Source: Chamaea fasciata (Eukaryota; Chordata; Aves; Passeriformes; Sylviidae). Taken from it: a stretch of DNA of 64,000 nt. Every line of letters starts with the position of its first letter. Position 1 is the first letter of the stretch. Shown here in pieces: positions 1 through 13,886 of this stretch. Where the stretch lies: positions 24,882,022 through 24,946,021 of the forward strand of contig JARCOQ010000006.1 in the NCBI GenBank assembly GCA_029207755.1. Direction: 5' to 3'. The position numbers and the translations under genes were made by a program. The notes beneath the pieces are model-generated. The model saw nothing but the letters and a program-made list of their open reading frames with translations, did not search any database and had not been told where the DNA came from.

Positions 1-351
1 GTGGTAGTAGGGGTTCATGCTACACAAAAAACATTACTGAGAAATCACAATGGGTGCAGAAAAGTATTCAAAGGCTAAAGAAATGTCATCCTGAGGGAGA
101 CAGAAAGAACTCAATCACTACAGTTTATGCAAGAGAAAGTTAATGACAGTTAATGTGTGTTCACAATGTCCTACAGAGAAAATCTCTTTTAAGGCATTTG
201 GTGAGCTATAAGAGAAAGAAAGGCAAAAGCCAATGTCTGGAAGCTAAAACCAGAAAAATCCAATATGGAAACACACAGAGTTTTAATACTGATTAATGAG
301 TTGAAAAACAATTATCAGAGGAAGTGAAAGAATTCCTCTTTTTTTTTTCTT

Positions 352-384
<33 letters not shown>

Positions 385-3300
385 ATTCTTTCCCATTAAG
401 ACTGGCTTTCTGGAACTTAAATGGTAGCCAAAACAGTTAATGGGCACAGGAAAGGGATAGCTGGAGGTCAGCTGCATAACAATGTCCTGATCCTTCTAGA
501 TTCAGGTATTTTAAGTCCCTGTGCATCTCAAACTGGGGAGATTAACAGACCACTTAGAAGGCATTCACTAGGTCTTTGGGAGAGGTTCATGAAGGGTTAA
601 TTTGTCCCAAGAATAGACACAAACCTTTCTCCCATTTGTATTTCAAATGTCATCAGTCTGTAATGCTCTTGTACTTGGCAGCAAGCTGTAATGCTTTTGT
701 GCTTGACAAGATCAGATCCACTTTGAAAATAATGACAGTTTGGGGAAAGTTATTCTGCTTAGGGAGTTTACCACTGCTTTGGATGTAGAAGTCACCATAT
801 TACTTGACAGTGATGGGAGAATACTGATCTGTATTTTGCCTTGCTACAACAAAAGCAAAAGTTGTCCCTATATATATATCTGTCTTCTAGATTTAGGCCA
901 AACTGGAATATCTTTTAGTTTGTACAAAGGTAGGGAACAATGAATGCTAGAAAGTATGTATTCTTCTGAGTAATGTGCCTATCTGACACGACCCATCTCC
1001 AGATTCTTGTCCCTCCGGGCATCTAGCACACAGGCAGCTAGAGGATAATTAGGGACAGCAGTTGCTTTAATTATGAATGCATTTGCCTTTATCCATCTTA
1101 GCAAAGTAGCCTTAATAATCTGTCAAGTGTTTGTTAAATGTCTCTTAATGTCAAATGTCCACAGATATTTGTTGTTACAACCTCGAATCAGATAGCTGTA
1201 GCTTTTTCATACAGATGGTAGATAATAAAGTTGTGTCTCTGTTATTTCTTTATGGTTTATCAAATTAATAATTGTCATCCAGCTTGGGCTTACTTGGGAT
1301 ATAAGATGTTCTGGGCTTGTTTCTCAAGATAAGCTTCATTTGAGAAGAGATATGTGAACACTGGTTTTGCTACCATTTTTCTTCTTATTATCTCTAATTT
1401 TAACTGCTACCATTTATGCTGCCAGAAAGGGCAGAATACATTAATGTTTCAGAAATATATTTTGTGCTGATCATGATATTGATTGTTCACTATAGAACTG
1501 GATGGATAGCCATTTTCAAAGGAAGAAAAAAGGAACTTTCATTTCAGAAATAATGATAGAAGGCACCTGTCCTTCTAAAGGACTTCATGGGATAGAAACA
1601 TTGATTTTTAACAATGTACTTAATACAAAATTTTTAAAATCAAACATTTTAATGTTGCTGCATATTTAATAACTGATTTAATTTACTATGCCATTTGAGA
1701 CATGAATGACATTTTGGCTGACAAAGCTCATGATAAATTCAGCTGCTGTCAATGTAATTATCTCCAGTCATTTATTCATCTGTGTGTTTCCAAGCAGCAA
1801 GATTTCTGCTTTTACAGATGTTATACGTAACTGTGTCTCCTTTTTACAGGATGATATCTATGTTTCTTTTTATCTGTTTATTTCTGACCATTGCAGAAGT
1901 GCGCCTGAAGGCCAGAGTGACTCAGGTTCCTGTAAATAGTTCCCTTGGAGCAGATTAGACTGAAACAAGAGTAAATGATCAGTGTTTATAAATATATACA
2001 TGTGAAGGGTTAATTTTACAACAATTTAGTTGCAATGGAAAGGAGGTATGTAGCCATTATGGTTATTATATACCTATAGTAATATAATAACATAAAAGTC
2101 TACTTAAGAAAATGTATAAGGAAAGGAAAAAAATAGAAAGGATAAGAGTAGAAAGATATCATTACTCAGGGATCCAGTGACATGACTAGATTGTTGCAAT
2201 TTTGATGTCTGTTGGTGGTGGTTGCTGTCTTTATTCGTTGGCTGTGAGGAAAGTCTGTGAAACACGTATTTCAACAGGTTAATTAATATATGCTCAGGCT
2301 ATGCGGGAACACATAGGTACCTTTGCTGGGGGGGTACGGGACTTTAGCGCTGTCTTTTGCAACACTGTGGCTGTGTGGATCATGGGCAGTCCTCACAGAA
2401 TTTAGTTTGGACACACTTGGGGGGAGGTCTTTGATGGTATACTACACATCTAAAATGTGATAGTTACAGCTACCTCTCATATCAGTGTAGCTGAACCATT
2501 TATGCCCCATCAGAAGGGATGAATAATGTGAATGATCCAACACCTTCCCCAGATGACAGTGCAGGGTTGGGGGACGAGTTTTACAACTGAATCACTTGTG
2601 TAAGAGACATTGGCATGGTAAAAAGCATTATCCCACCTTGCAGGATCTTCTTCTTATGAGCCTTTTCCCTTATCTACCTCAAAACCCAGCTTCTTGCTGA
2701 ACAAAAGTTGTTTTGTCATGGTTAATCCCTAGAGGTCACACCCTCTGCATCTGGGCTGTTACTGTGCTCATCCTCAGCAAAGCACCTTCTGCTTTTGCAA
2801 ATGGCTGGTCAAGTCATTGGTCATTAACATTTCAGTCTTTCACAGTGACAAAGTAATGACCAAACTTGGCATAATAGGAATAGTATATTCTTCCTATGAG
2901 AAGTGAATCTGGAATCTGGAGAAACTACATTTTACAAATAATCCCAACAGTAAAAGAAATTTAAGTATTTCCTGTCAGTTTTGCAACAAAACAACATACA
3001 AATCTCTGGCATAATCAGTGAAAAATATGCCATCTTGAATTTCAAGAGATAGTTTTAAATAAGAATTTGCCTTTTTAGGTGAAAATAAAACAAGGATTTG
3101 TAAATGCTTGTGTTCATGACCCAATTAATGCATCATGATTACACCACAGTAATTTCTTCATTCTAACTCCAAGACTGGATAATGTCACTCTGTGATGAGG
3201 GGTCCCATGCTGATTCCCACTCTAGATAAAATTATCTCATTTCTGTGAGTTTTGAGAAGCCTCGGGATATTAACACTGCTAAGCTAAAGCTAACCTTTTT

Positions 3301-3719
3301 GAGTCCAATCTACATGTGCTTTTCTGATGTAACTTAGAAGATGCCCAGAAAGAAAGTGGTGCTATAAATTATCTCCCTCCTTCTCAGTGGATTAACTGTC
3401 TGTGAAGGCAAACTGTAAGTCACCTGGGTACCTCTGAAATTTATATTCATATTTTTAGCTTCCAAGAACCACCACTTTCTTTGTCAAACTCAGGCATAAA
3501 GACTCAACCTCGGCCAGCATAGTAAAAGCAGCAGTTACTCAAAATCAATCAGTAAAAATACTCGAAGTCAGAAAATCTCAGTTAGAGGTATTTACTTTCT
3601 GAGAAAACCTTGAAGTTTCCTATTGTTCTCTAGTGCTAGCCACAGAGGCAGCAATCACCAAAAAACAACTGGAGGTCATGACAAGTATTTACACCAGGTA
3701 ATCCTGCCTTTTGTAAGAC
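1..3719. other. Intergenic, no gene seen
   Basis: AT-rich sequence with short chance ORFs of at most about 77 codons, none flanked by convincing splice sites and none of a recognisable family. The only distinct structure is the T-run at 337-383. A G-rich patch around 2325-2440 is unremarkable apart from a few CpGs. Confidence 0.6.
337..383. repeat. Poly-T tract
   Basis: Almost uninterrupted T-run of about 45 bases with two C interruptions. It reads as poly-A on the minus strand, and the lysine-rich 64-codon ORF overlapping it is an artefact of this. It could be the A-tail of an old retroposed sequence on the minus strand, but no recognisable body adjoins it. Confidence 0.85.
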
Positions 3720-4990
3720 ATTTTTACTGAACGTAATATGGACCTTGTACTAACAAATAAGGACTGATTGTAGATGTGAAGACTGCAGCCAGTCTTGGTC
3801 ACAGTGATCTTTTGATGGTGGTTTTCAGAATCTTGCATGGAAGAAGGAAGGCAGTAAGTAGGATTACAACCTCAGACTTCAGGAGAGCTAACTTTGTTTT
3901 CTTGATAGTCCTACTTGGAGAAATTCCACAGGTTAGGGCTCTGGAAAAGAGCTAGTTAATATTCAGGATTCACTTCCTCCAAGCTCAGTATCTGTGTATT
4001 TCTGTAAGTAAGAAATCAGGGGTCAGGAGACTTTCATAGATGAGCAAGAAACTTCTGGCAAAATTCCAACAGATGAAGGAAGCGTACAGAATGTGGAAAA
4101 AGGGGCTGGCCACATTAAAGAAATATAGGAATATTGTCAGAGTATGCAGGGATGTGACAGGGAAGGCTAAGATACATTTGGAATAAAAGCTGGCAAGGGA
4201 TGTCAAGGACAACCAGAAGGACATATTCAATTGTATCAATAAGAAAGGGAACACTAGAGAAAATGTCAGCCCACTGCTGAATGAGGTTGCCATCCTGGAA
4301 AGGATGGATAGAGAAAAGGGGATTACTAAATAACTTCCTAGTTTGAGCCTTTACCACTAGTCTAGCCCTCAAGAACCCCTGCCCCAGGTGACCAGGAAGC
4401 TCTGGAGGAAGGAAGTTTCCCTTTAAAGAGTAGGATAGGGATACAGATCAATTGGCAAATCCATAGGCCCTGATGGAACACATGCATGGGTGCTATTGAT
4501 AAGCCAGTCTCCACCATGTTTGAAAGGTCATGGGAAACTGCAAAGGTGCCTGAGAACTGTAGGAAAGCCAATGTCACTTCAGGCTTCAAAAGGGCAGAAA
4601 GAAGGACCCTGGAAACTACAAGACAGTCAGCCTCAATCCCTGATAAAGGGGTGGAATAGCTGTTTATTCTGGTTGTAATAGACCATGTGGAGGAAAAGAA
4701 GTTTAACAGGAGTAGACAACATGGATTCAGCAAGGGGAAATGTTGCTTGAACTATACAACGCTCTGGAATGACTGCTTGGTGGATGAGGAGAATGTTAAC
4801 CTTGATTTCAGCAAGGCTTTTGATGCTGTTTCCCACAACACACTCATAAGCAAACTTAGGAACTGCAGGCTGAATGAGTAGACAATGCAGTGGATTGAGA
4901 AATAGCAGAATGGCAGGTCCCAGAGGGTTGTGTTCAGCCATACACAACATACATACATACAGAACACACATACAGTGTCTAGCTGGAGGC
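3720..4990 (+). mobile_element. CR1 LINE fragment with decayed reverse transcriptase
   Basis: Old plus-strand copy of the CR1 non-LTR retrotransposon, covering part of ORF2. The clearest trace is a reverse-transcriptase segment near 4790-4860, in which a frame reads LDFSKAFDAVSHNTLISKL, the CR1/LINE RT motif around the catalytic region. Upstream text at 3730-4330 resembles the linker between endonuclease and RT domains, with many stops and frameshifts. It ends near a CA/TA-rich stretch at 4936-4975. It is non-functional and the 5' boundary is approximate. Confidence 0.85.
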
Positions 4991-7068
4991 CTGTGACTCG
5001 TGGTGTAACTCAGGGGTGAGTACTGCCAGCTGTAGATGTGATTTTGGATTTTTTATTCTTCAAAACAGTGAGGAATGTTTGACAATTTTTCTCAGAACAT
5101 TTCAAAGTTTGTGCAGTGAGTTTTATATCTTGGATTAAAGATCACTATAATTTATTTGAATTACCATTTAACTTCCACAATACTTATTAGCAAGAAATTA
5201 TATGTATAATCAAATCAATAAATTCCAGTAATCATTTTTAACACTCTTTAAACATTGCTTTCCATGCTAAGGAAACTGAGTGCAATTCTAATTAAATATA
5301 TATAAGACGTCTGATCTAAACAGAAATTTTTCTTTGAATTATATAGTTGTTATTCAAGCTAATTTATATACAATAGATTTTTTAGGTGATAATGCTAAGT
5401 GTACTAGCTTTAGAAGGCTAGTATAGTGTAAAACTTCTCATAAATTCTCCAAAGGGATGAAAGAAAGAGAAAGCAGAAGAAAATAAGGTGACCAACCCAT
5501 GTTAGCTGTCATTGTAGGTGCTTTAATCAAAACTTATAGATCCAGGCCTGCTCTTTAGAAAACTTTATAAGCTAAGATATATCCCCACTGACTTCTGAAT
5601 TAGAATGTGCAAGATAAAAACAAATGCAATTCTTAATGCATTACCATAGCAACAATATTAAAGGTATGTTAGTTAAGACTGCAACAATGTTTCTATTTTT
5701 AAAAAACACAAAACAACTGTGCTTCTACCTCTTTAGTAGTCCATATAAAATGGAGCATTGCAGAAGTATTTCATTCAAGTCTGCTGCAAAATTAGAGATT
5801 CTTATCTCAAATAATGTTCAATCAGCTTTGAAATAGTATAAAATTTTTGGCAACTGATACATTGTATTATAATTTTAGCACCCTAAAATAACAGATCAAC
5901 TGATCCACAAGCAGTACTGAAAATGACAATAAATAATCTCATTTGGAATGTAAAGCCAGTATACTTTCCACCCATTCCAGCAGCTGCTATAGAAAGGCAT
6001 TTTATGTATATATGCACACTGGGCTTGCTAGGTAAAACTTTCAGTATTATTTGCAGTTTGCAGGTACTCAAAAGTACCCAGTGCAATCGTATTTCTGTAT
6101 GTAGCAATGCATGACAAGTATATTTCCTCTTTATTCTAAATTATCAAAACCATTTTTTCACTTTGCCTAAATGTCTCCTAATATTAACACCTTTTTCTTT
6201 CCCCAGGAGACAATACCCTTAAATATAAACATTTATTTGTTAATCATGAAAGAAGCAAGAGTAGAAAAGTATTAATTAGGAGACTGTTGAGTGAAAACAA
6301 GATAGATATGGTCTCTGAATTGTCATCCTTTCAATATTACACCAACATTTTAATGGGTGAAAAATTAACTTACATCAGGTTAGTAAGGCAGTTATTTGGG
6401 AGTAGAAATGCATACAAAACTCACGGTGAACTGGAATCACAGATGTCCCCAGTGTTCTCATTTGCACAATGCTTGGATATCTTTCCTCTGCTTTTTGAGA
6501 TGCCTATAATGGAAAATGCACTGGGAGATGTTGCCGTAAAATTGCTGTGTCAGCCAGAATGATTGGCACATTATGTACCCTGCTTTTGTTCTTGCATATA
6601 CTTGCTTCATCCTGGAAGGCATTCTAGGTTGCAAGAGAATTTGAAACAAGGTATTACTTGTAATCAGTCACGAATCCTTGGCAAAAAATAAGAAAGAGAA
6701 CAGTGAGTTTCTTGCTTTTAGACAGCTTTAATTTCTTTTTTCTTTCAGTGCTGGGTCTTCAGGAAGGGACAAGCATTCATTCAGGCCTTGCACAAAATAA
6801 ACACAAAGTCCTTCCTATTCCCAGAAGCAATAAATGGTCATTCTGAACCAATTTATTGTAGTCAGCCTGAAATGAATAGCTTCCTCTTAATGCCAAAATC
6901 TTCATTTCTGAAATCAACTCCACATCCTCAAGAAGAGATCTTTTTGTTGCAGTGAGATGTTGATCTGCTTGCTCTCATTTGAAATGACATTGCTTCTAAA
7001 TGTGTCCAAATTTTCAGAATTTAGAATCACATGCAAAGATGAATTTTTTTCTCGTTGTTTTGAGGTAA
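4991..7068. other. Intergenic, no gene seen
   Basis: AT-rich unique sequence between a CR1 fragment and a solo LTR. The longest open frame, 91 codons at 6287-6562 plus, has no family resemblance and a codon pattern no different from its surroundings. I treat it as chance. Confidence 0.5.
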
Positions 7069-7696
7069 TGTCCTGGTTTCACCTGGAACAGAGTTAGTTT
7101 TTGTTCTAGTAGTTGGTACAGGGCTATGTTTTGGATTTAGTATGAGATTAATGATGACACACTTATGCTTTTGTTGTTGCTAAGTAGTGTTTACTCTAAG
7201 TCAAGGACTTTCCAGTTTCCCGTGTTCTGCCAGTGAGCAGGTGGACAAGAAGCTTCGAGGGAACATGGACATTACAGATGACCCAAACTGGCCAAAGATA
7301 TAATCCATGCCATAGATTGTTATTAGTATGTTAATATTTAATACTGGGATATTTTGTATCTCAGTATTAAAACTGGGAAGAATGGCCAGGAGCTACTGAT
7401 CAGTCACTGCTTGGGGATAGACCTGGCATCAGTCTCCAAGTGCTGGGTGTTTGTATTGTGCATGGCTTGTCTATCTTGGACTTTATTTATCTCTCTTTTT
7501 CTGGTGTTGTCTCCCTTTTTATTATAATTGTTGCTGGGTTTTTGGGGGTTTTTTTGGTTTTGTTTTGGTTTGGTTTTTTTAATCTCAATTATTAAACTGT
7601 TCTTAACCTATAATTTGTACTTTCTTTCTGATTCTACTCCCCATCCCACCAGGGAAGGAGGGTGTGGGGAACAGCTGTGATGCCTACACCATGACA
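7069..7696 (+). mobile_element. Solo LTR of an avian endogenous retrovirus
   Basis: The segment begins TGTCCTGGTTTCA and ends CATGACA, the TG...CA termini of an LTR. It carries internal landmarks I associate with a common bird ERV LTR: an early pyrimidine-rich stretch, T/G-rich runs near 7530-7580, an ATTAAA polyadenylation-type signal at 7591-7596 and a CCATCCCACC block near 7642. No gag, pol or env sequence adjoins it, so it is a solo LTR left by recombination. Flanks (GGTAA and ATTAA) do not form a clean target duplication, so the insertion is old. The family name is not assigned. Confidence 0.8.
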
Positions 7697-8446
7697 ATTA
7701 ACCAGATGTGAAACACAGAAGGGTTATAATGAGATTTCCATGAATGCAAGGCATCAGCAAGGAGGAATTGTAGCAGGAAGGGTAAAAGTCTTCATTAGAT
7801 TATAAGGATCTATCTAATTAAAATTTACAATGTGAAGAATGATTCATGCTCCATGTTCTGGAATGTTGTGAAGCTTTCAAGGGGACAAAAACCCCACACC
7901 TCTTTCAGCATGTTACCCAGGCTGCTTGTGTGACCTAGCAGGCACTCTCTGAGTCAGAGAACATTCTTAAAAGAAAATTTGTCCTTTTAAGTCTCAAAGA
8001 CAGCATATGGTAGAGATGGAGAAGAAAGTATCAAGTGGATATATGAAATAGAGGTTTTGATTCTTCAATAATAATGAATGGACAACTTCCCTCACCAATT
8101 CTTTTCCCAGTGATGTCCTAAGCTGAGATGTCTCAGAAAACAATGCCATATTTAAGCCTCATACATTTGATTGAAACATGCTCCTCGTTACTAATAAAGC
8201 ACAAAAATTGTGTGATACTGAATCACTTCACAGTCCTATAATTTACCTGAAGTATTAAATTATTAATAATTGCTCCTCAATTGCAATTATGAATTTAGAA
8301 AAGATGTTGGATTAGCATTTCCAGTCTGATGATCTATTTTCCCCTTTCTTACAGAAGTGCAAGAGTCCCTGTAGGCAGATAATGATGCACATAGTAACTT
8401 GGCAACCTTATAGGAATACTGAGGCAGTATTCTCAGAGCTTTTTTT

Positions 8447-9135
8447 ATCCTAGTCCCTGGAAGGGACCTGGGGATTCTGGTGGATGGCAAGCTGAACATG
8501 AGCCAGCAGTGTCCTGGCAGCCAGGAGGGCCAACCCTGCCCTGGGGTACATCAGGCACAGCATCTCCAGCCAGGCAAGGGAGGGGATTGTCCTGCTCTGC
8601 TCTGCTCTGCACTGGGGTGGCCTCACCTTGAATACTGTGTGCAGTTTTGGTCACCACAGTATCAGAAAGATATTGAACTATTAGAAAGCATCCAAAGGAT
8701 GCAACAAAGGTGGTGAAAGCCTTGAGGGGAAGCTGAGATGCAGCTGAGGTCACTTGGCCTGTTCATCTTTTAGAACAGGAGACTGAGGTGAGATCTCATT
8801 GCACTCTACAATGTCCTCGTGAGGAGAAGATGAGGGGCAGACTGGTCACTCTCTGTAGTGACCAGTGACAGGGCCTGAGGGATTGACCTGAATTTGTGTT
8901 GGGGAGATTTAGGTTGGATATTAGATAAAGGTTCTTCCTCAGAGGTACTGGGCACTGCAACAGGCTCCCCAGGGAAGTGGTCAAAGCACCAAGCCTGTCT
9001 GAATGAAAAGAAGCATTTGGACAATGCTCTCAGGCACATAGTGTAATTCTTGGCAACATCCTGTGCAAGACCAGGAGCGGGACTTTGATGATCCTTTTTT
9101 ACCTTTCAACCCTTTCAACTCTATGATTGTAGTAT
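8447..9135 (+). mobile_element. CR1 LINE 3' fragment, plus strand
   Basis: Typical 3' part of a CR1 element: end of ORF2 (text encoding the block around 'DGKLNMSQQCPGS' near 8480), followed by the 3' untranslated region with TTGGATATTAG and CAGGCTCCCCAGGGAAGTGGT, finishing close to an ATTCTATGATT-like tail at about 9120-9130. ORFs here on both strands are remnants or shadows. It is closely related, in inverted orientation, to the copy at 15.9-16.9 kb. Confidence 0.9.
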
Positions 9136-12100
9136 ATTTTTTTATAGCTTTCTAATCCCCAAAAGACTTCTTGCAACAGGATTAATACTTTGAAATGAGA
9201 ATGACTGTCTGTATCCAAGCAAAGTCCCTCTTCTTAATATTTCTTATCCAACATGGTGGTCAAGAGTAGATGTCAGGGAAAAATACTAGGACCAACCAAT
9301 TGGGCAGCAATGCATTCCCAAAACTTTCTCACAGACTCCAATATTTTCAGCTCAGGTACTTACTCTGTGAAAATATATATGCTTGAATTTTAAGATCTTT
9401 TTGGATTCCATTGATTTGCCTAATGGCTTTTTACACTCATGTAAACTTTAAATAGTCACCACAAGGTATGGAACTCTGCAGCTAACATACCTATCATGGA
9501 AAGAGTCACTTCCCTTAATTCTTTTTGTATAAGACTCTCAACAGTTTCATCTGGCTCCTTGCTCTTTTACCAGAACAAATTTTGAGCTTCATCTTAGCCA
9601 TGATGTGTATGTTTTGCAAGTCATTACCTAGTTTCTGCACTACTCTTTTCCAAGCAAGAGGCCTTACTTTTCCACCCTATTCCTTGTAGAAAAGTATTCC
9701 ATATATTTGATCATTCTCTGATTTTTTTTTGCCCCTCTGTGAACTTTTTCTAGCTTTATCATTGTCTTTTTGTAAAGGAAGGAGTGGGAGAGGCAGATGT
9801 TCAGAACAATGCACATCATCTAACATAAAGAAGTACCTTTGATTAGAACAGTAGGATAAAATATTTTAATTAAATTAATACCAAGATTTCACTTTAGATT
9901 ACTAGTAGCCTTCTTACAGCCTCGTAGGTTCTAAATTTCCAGCTAATTCCCTTGCCAAGAATGAAATCTAAAATCTTTTTGCATATTGCAGGAGAGCACT
10001 GTGGCAATGAAGTCCTCCCACATGCTTCTGGAATCATATGTAGAGTATATAATCAATACTGCTTGGTGTCTTTAGTAACACCTCCCTTCAGTTTGTGCTA
10101 CCCACTGATCAGCCAAGAAGAAGGAATAATTGTTCCAGATGTTCACAAATTAATGTTAGTGGTGTAACTGAACTGCAACTAAAAGTCACCTGATAAGATT
10201 AATTACTTTTAAAGGAAATGATGGCTTCTCATGGGGAAAATAAAGCTCCTGCTCAGAATCTAAAGGCTTTCAAATTATTTCAACTTTAATAATTTTATCA
10301 AGTCTACACGGCCCAAATTATCAGCAGCATTTTCTGCTTAATTTAACTTGCTTTTATCACTCAGTTCTGTGAGTTTAAAAAGTCTAAGTTCTGAACTGGC
10401 TTGTTCCTAAAAATGTGCTTTTTGCTTCTACTTATTTTATGGAAAAAAACAAAAAAAAGATAAATTATGTTTTCTGAGAGGCACAAAAATTCTGTCTCAA
10501 ATGTTAAGTGGCCAGACACCAGAGCTTATGCACTGACTCACTGTCATTCCTAATGATGTACCATGTCTACAAATTATTATCTTCCTCAGATCAGTCAGCA
10601 GCTACATGTGAGCTCCATGACAGCTGCCAAGCTTAAAAAAATGTTTCCTTTCTCTCAAAAATATGTTCAAAATCAAGCCAGGTGAAACTGTAGCCCAAAA
10701 CTTCTGTTAGTTTGAGCACGGCTCTTCCAGTATCCTATTAAAATGCCTGCTTTCAATTGTTTCCCATGGTGGCTGACAGTGCCCACAGTCAATCCTATTT
10801 GGATGAGGACTGTTCCTGGTGGTTTTGGGGGGTTATTTTCTTTTTGGTGTTTTTTTTTTGTTTGTTTGTTTGTTTTTTTTTAGTTTGTTTTTTTTTATTG
10901 TTATTATTATTTAATGTGAATGTAACAAAGGCTAGAATGGCATTCAGAATTAAATTCTGCTTTTCCATGTTCATTGTGTCATAGCGCTTTTAAGCTCAAT
11001 TTCCCCAATTGCAATGTAAAGACAATTTTCTCTGACTGGAAGCCCTGTGAACACATGCAAGGATATGTGGGTCAGTGTACAGCCATGTCCTTGAAAATGC
11101 ACTCACAGTAGCATAGACCAGGCTAAGTGGCAACCCTTTTGTAAAAACTCAAGTCTTTATAATGATTTATCCCTGTAGTAGAGTTAAATATGATGCGCTT
11201 TGTTTGAATATTCATGTTACTTACAATAGTGTGACACACCAAAGGAAGACATTTGAATAAAAATACCTCCAGTGTTAGTTTGAACTATCATTTAAAAATA
11301 CCATTGTACAGTAACATAAAGCTACACAGTAATACCTTACTGCATAATTATCTTTTAGCCAGGTTTTTACTGTGGACAGAAACAATAAGAACTTTACAGA
11401 AGGACAGATGCTTTTAAAAAATCCTCTAGCTCTGGTAAAAAGTTTCCATTAGGTTCAATAAGTAAAATAATCTTCTTTTCACCTTGAAAACTCATGTAAG
11501 TCATTGTTACTCAAACCCTGAGGCAACCTCTGACATATAACTAAAAAAGAAAAGGCACTGGCCAAAACCATGTCCATGGAGAGAGCTGTGGTGTGTTTTG
11601 CATCCATTTTTTTTTCTTTTTTCTAAACAAAGGATAATTCCATTCAAGAAATTCAAGTAGCAGTAGGAAACTTCTATTTATTCTCTATATTCTATTGCAA
11701 TTTTTATTGCAATCTCTTACAGGTTTTGTTAAAATTGAAAAACTAGAAAGTTATTTAATTACAGGTTTTGTCTAAGAACAACATGATTTGATCTTTACCC
11801 GAGGTGTAAATAACTGTGGAAGCTGCATTAATGTGCAATTTACTAACCTTAGCTATCACAAACAAAAAATTCAGACCTCAGATTTTGATAGTCAAGTTTC
11901 AAAATGAAATTACTGTTTACAACTGTGAATGTTTCTCTCTCAAATGAACAAACTGGAATAACTACTTTCTCTAAGCCCTGTCAGTGCTCTCAGCACATAA
12001 GCAAGTCAGATGCCAATACCTGGGAACAATACCCTATTCAAAATGTCAGGTCTTCTACAGAGAGCACCATAACAATAAAATTTCTGTGATATTACTTTCT

Positions 12101-12796
12101 TTTATGCTAATGTCCTGTCCTGCCTTTGTGATGCCTATGAAGTCCTGGAATTCTGAAGGCTACCAAGTTCCTACAGGATCAACAACACCCTACCTGCCCC
12201 AGGTAGAACAGCAGTAGATCTATCAAATCACCCTAGAAGAAAGTGAGCTAATAGCTAGTAGAGTTAAGAAGACATAAACCCACCTCATTTAATCCAGAAG
12301 AGTCGTGGTGAATGTTTCAGAGACATGCTTGCTGAAATTTCACCTTCTACTATCTTACCTTCTGGGATTTAGGGAAAGATGTAGAGAAATGGAATAAAAA
12401 TAAGTAGGACAAAGAAAAAGTGGTAGCAGTAGTGTAAAAAAAACAGTAGTGTCACTGCATTATCAAAGTTCTTTAGTGTCTTTAAGTCCATTAGAGATTT
12501 AAAATTCTAGAGATTATACCTGGAGATTCTACAATTTTTTCAACTCATTTGACAGGAAACACTTTATTAAGTGAATTCAGGTGAAACTATTAGTCCATGG
12601 AAGAGTAAAATTATGTGATATGTCATGATTGAGCAAAACTGTAGGTGTATTATGAGAAAATGTTTATGAAGTGACCCTACTAAAATACTTTAACTGCCCA
12701 AATCCAAATCATGACTGTGTAATTGCTGTTGTTAAATTTATTGACTCATCCTTCAGCTTTCTAATAGAAAAGAGGATGCACTGTACCAGGGGTTAA
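9136..12796. other. Intergenic, simple repeats only
   Basis: AT-rich sequence without a recognisable gene. It contains a T/G-rich simple repeat at 10826-10912 and scattered short ORFs of 75 codons or fewer with no splice context. Confidence 0.5.
10826..10912. repeat. T/G-rich low-complexity repeat
   Basis: TTTG units, T homopolymers and a terminal ATT run. The overlapping 75-codon ORF, a string of phenylalanine, leucine and valine, is produced by this repeat and is not a gene. Confidence 0.85.
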
Positions 12797-12910
12797 TCAC
12801 AGAATGATTGTATGTGCTGAGTTGGAAGGGACTCAGAAGGATCATAGATTCCATCTTTTAGACTGCACAGAATATTCCCAGCAGGGCCTCCCTGCCTTCA
12901 AGGTAGTCAA
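12797..12910 (-). mobile_element. CR1 3'-end remnant, minus strand
   Basis: Reads CACAGAATGATTG...GAGTTGGAAGGGACTCA, the reverse complement of the CR1 3' terminus, followed by about 70 bases of degraded 3' sequence. A 5'-truncated copy, as is usual for CR1. Confidence 0.75.
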
Positions 12911-13829
12911 CATAACATGTACCTTACAGTGGCACCTTTAAGCCTGAAAAATAAATTATAAAGGTAAAAGTCAAAAATTTATCTAAGTTGCTTCTATTTT
13001 CCTCAAAGAACACTAAAAAAAAATCTCAACTGACAATAATAAAATTATTAAAGATTAAAACAATAACAAAAGATTTGTAAAAGCCCTTTTCTCTATTCTT
13101 TGAGAATTAGACAAAATATTAATCAGAGAAAGAAAAGAAGAAAGTCCTCTGTAAAATAATGAGATACACACCTTGTAGGGAAACCAAACCTTGCAAGTTC
13201 TAGACCTTTGTCCTGGGTGAAATTCATCTTGCTATTCCTTTTAGTGCTGCACAGATTGTTAGCATCCTGGCAAAGATTCAGCAATCAAGCTTGAGGACAG
13301 TGAGTAAGGGATAATGGGGAAAGAGGGAAGTTTTTGCATTGTTTATGAGCCAAGCCAGAGCTAAGGTTTGATATTCTCCTGTGTTCTGCAAACTTGCAAA
13401 GCTGAAAACCTCTCTGGAACTATTTGATTTTAATTAAATACATCTACGATTACAAGTCTTTTTCTCTGGATCAGATATAGTAAATGTGGTTAAATTTGGA
13501 TGTTCCAGTTCTGAGAAGCTGGTAAAGCAATAGACTCAGTTTTGCTCTCTTACCACAAGTTAGTATTTATTCAGTGCTTGTTCTTTCTATTTCTAGTGTT
13601 GGTCTTAGACATTATGAATTAGTTGTCTGTTATTTAACACATCAGAGTCCATCTAGAATTAAATTATTTTTTCATTAAATAACTTATCTTTTTCATTAGA
13701 TTAATCCCTTCAATATTTTAATCTATCATAACAACAATTATCACTCATAATCAGAGAGGAAGGAGGCATAACTTCCATAAAATTATTAAAATTACCCATA
13801 TCAAGTTACTTTCAGATTCTTATGAAATT

Positions 13830-13886
13830 TTTATTATATACATAATTATATATATTTTATATATGTATAATATATACATAATGATA
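13830..13886. repeat. AT-rich quasi-palindrome
   Basis: Alternating TA/AT sequence in which TATACATAAT occurs twice and the centre can pair imperfectly with itself. Low-complexity DNA able to form a weak cruciform; no further role can be inferred. Confidence 0.55.

Noticed and set aside
4362..4971. Minus-strand ORFs of 112-123 codons
   Set aside because: Antisense to the plus-strand CR1 fragment whose RT motif is readable on the other strand.
6287..6562. 91-codon plus-strand ORF
   Set aside because: Plain AT-rich composition, no homology recognised, no splice context.
13830..13886. AT palindrome as a replication origin or regulatory element
   Set aside because: Imperfect and of a composition common in AT-rich avian DNA; no supporting context.
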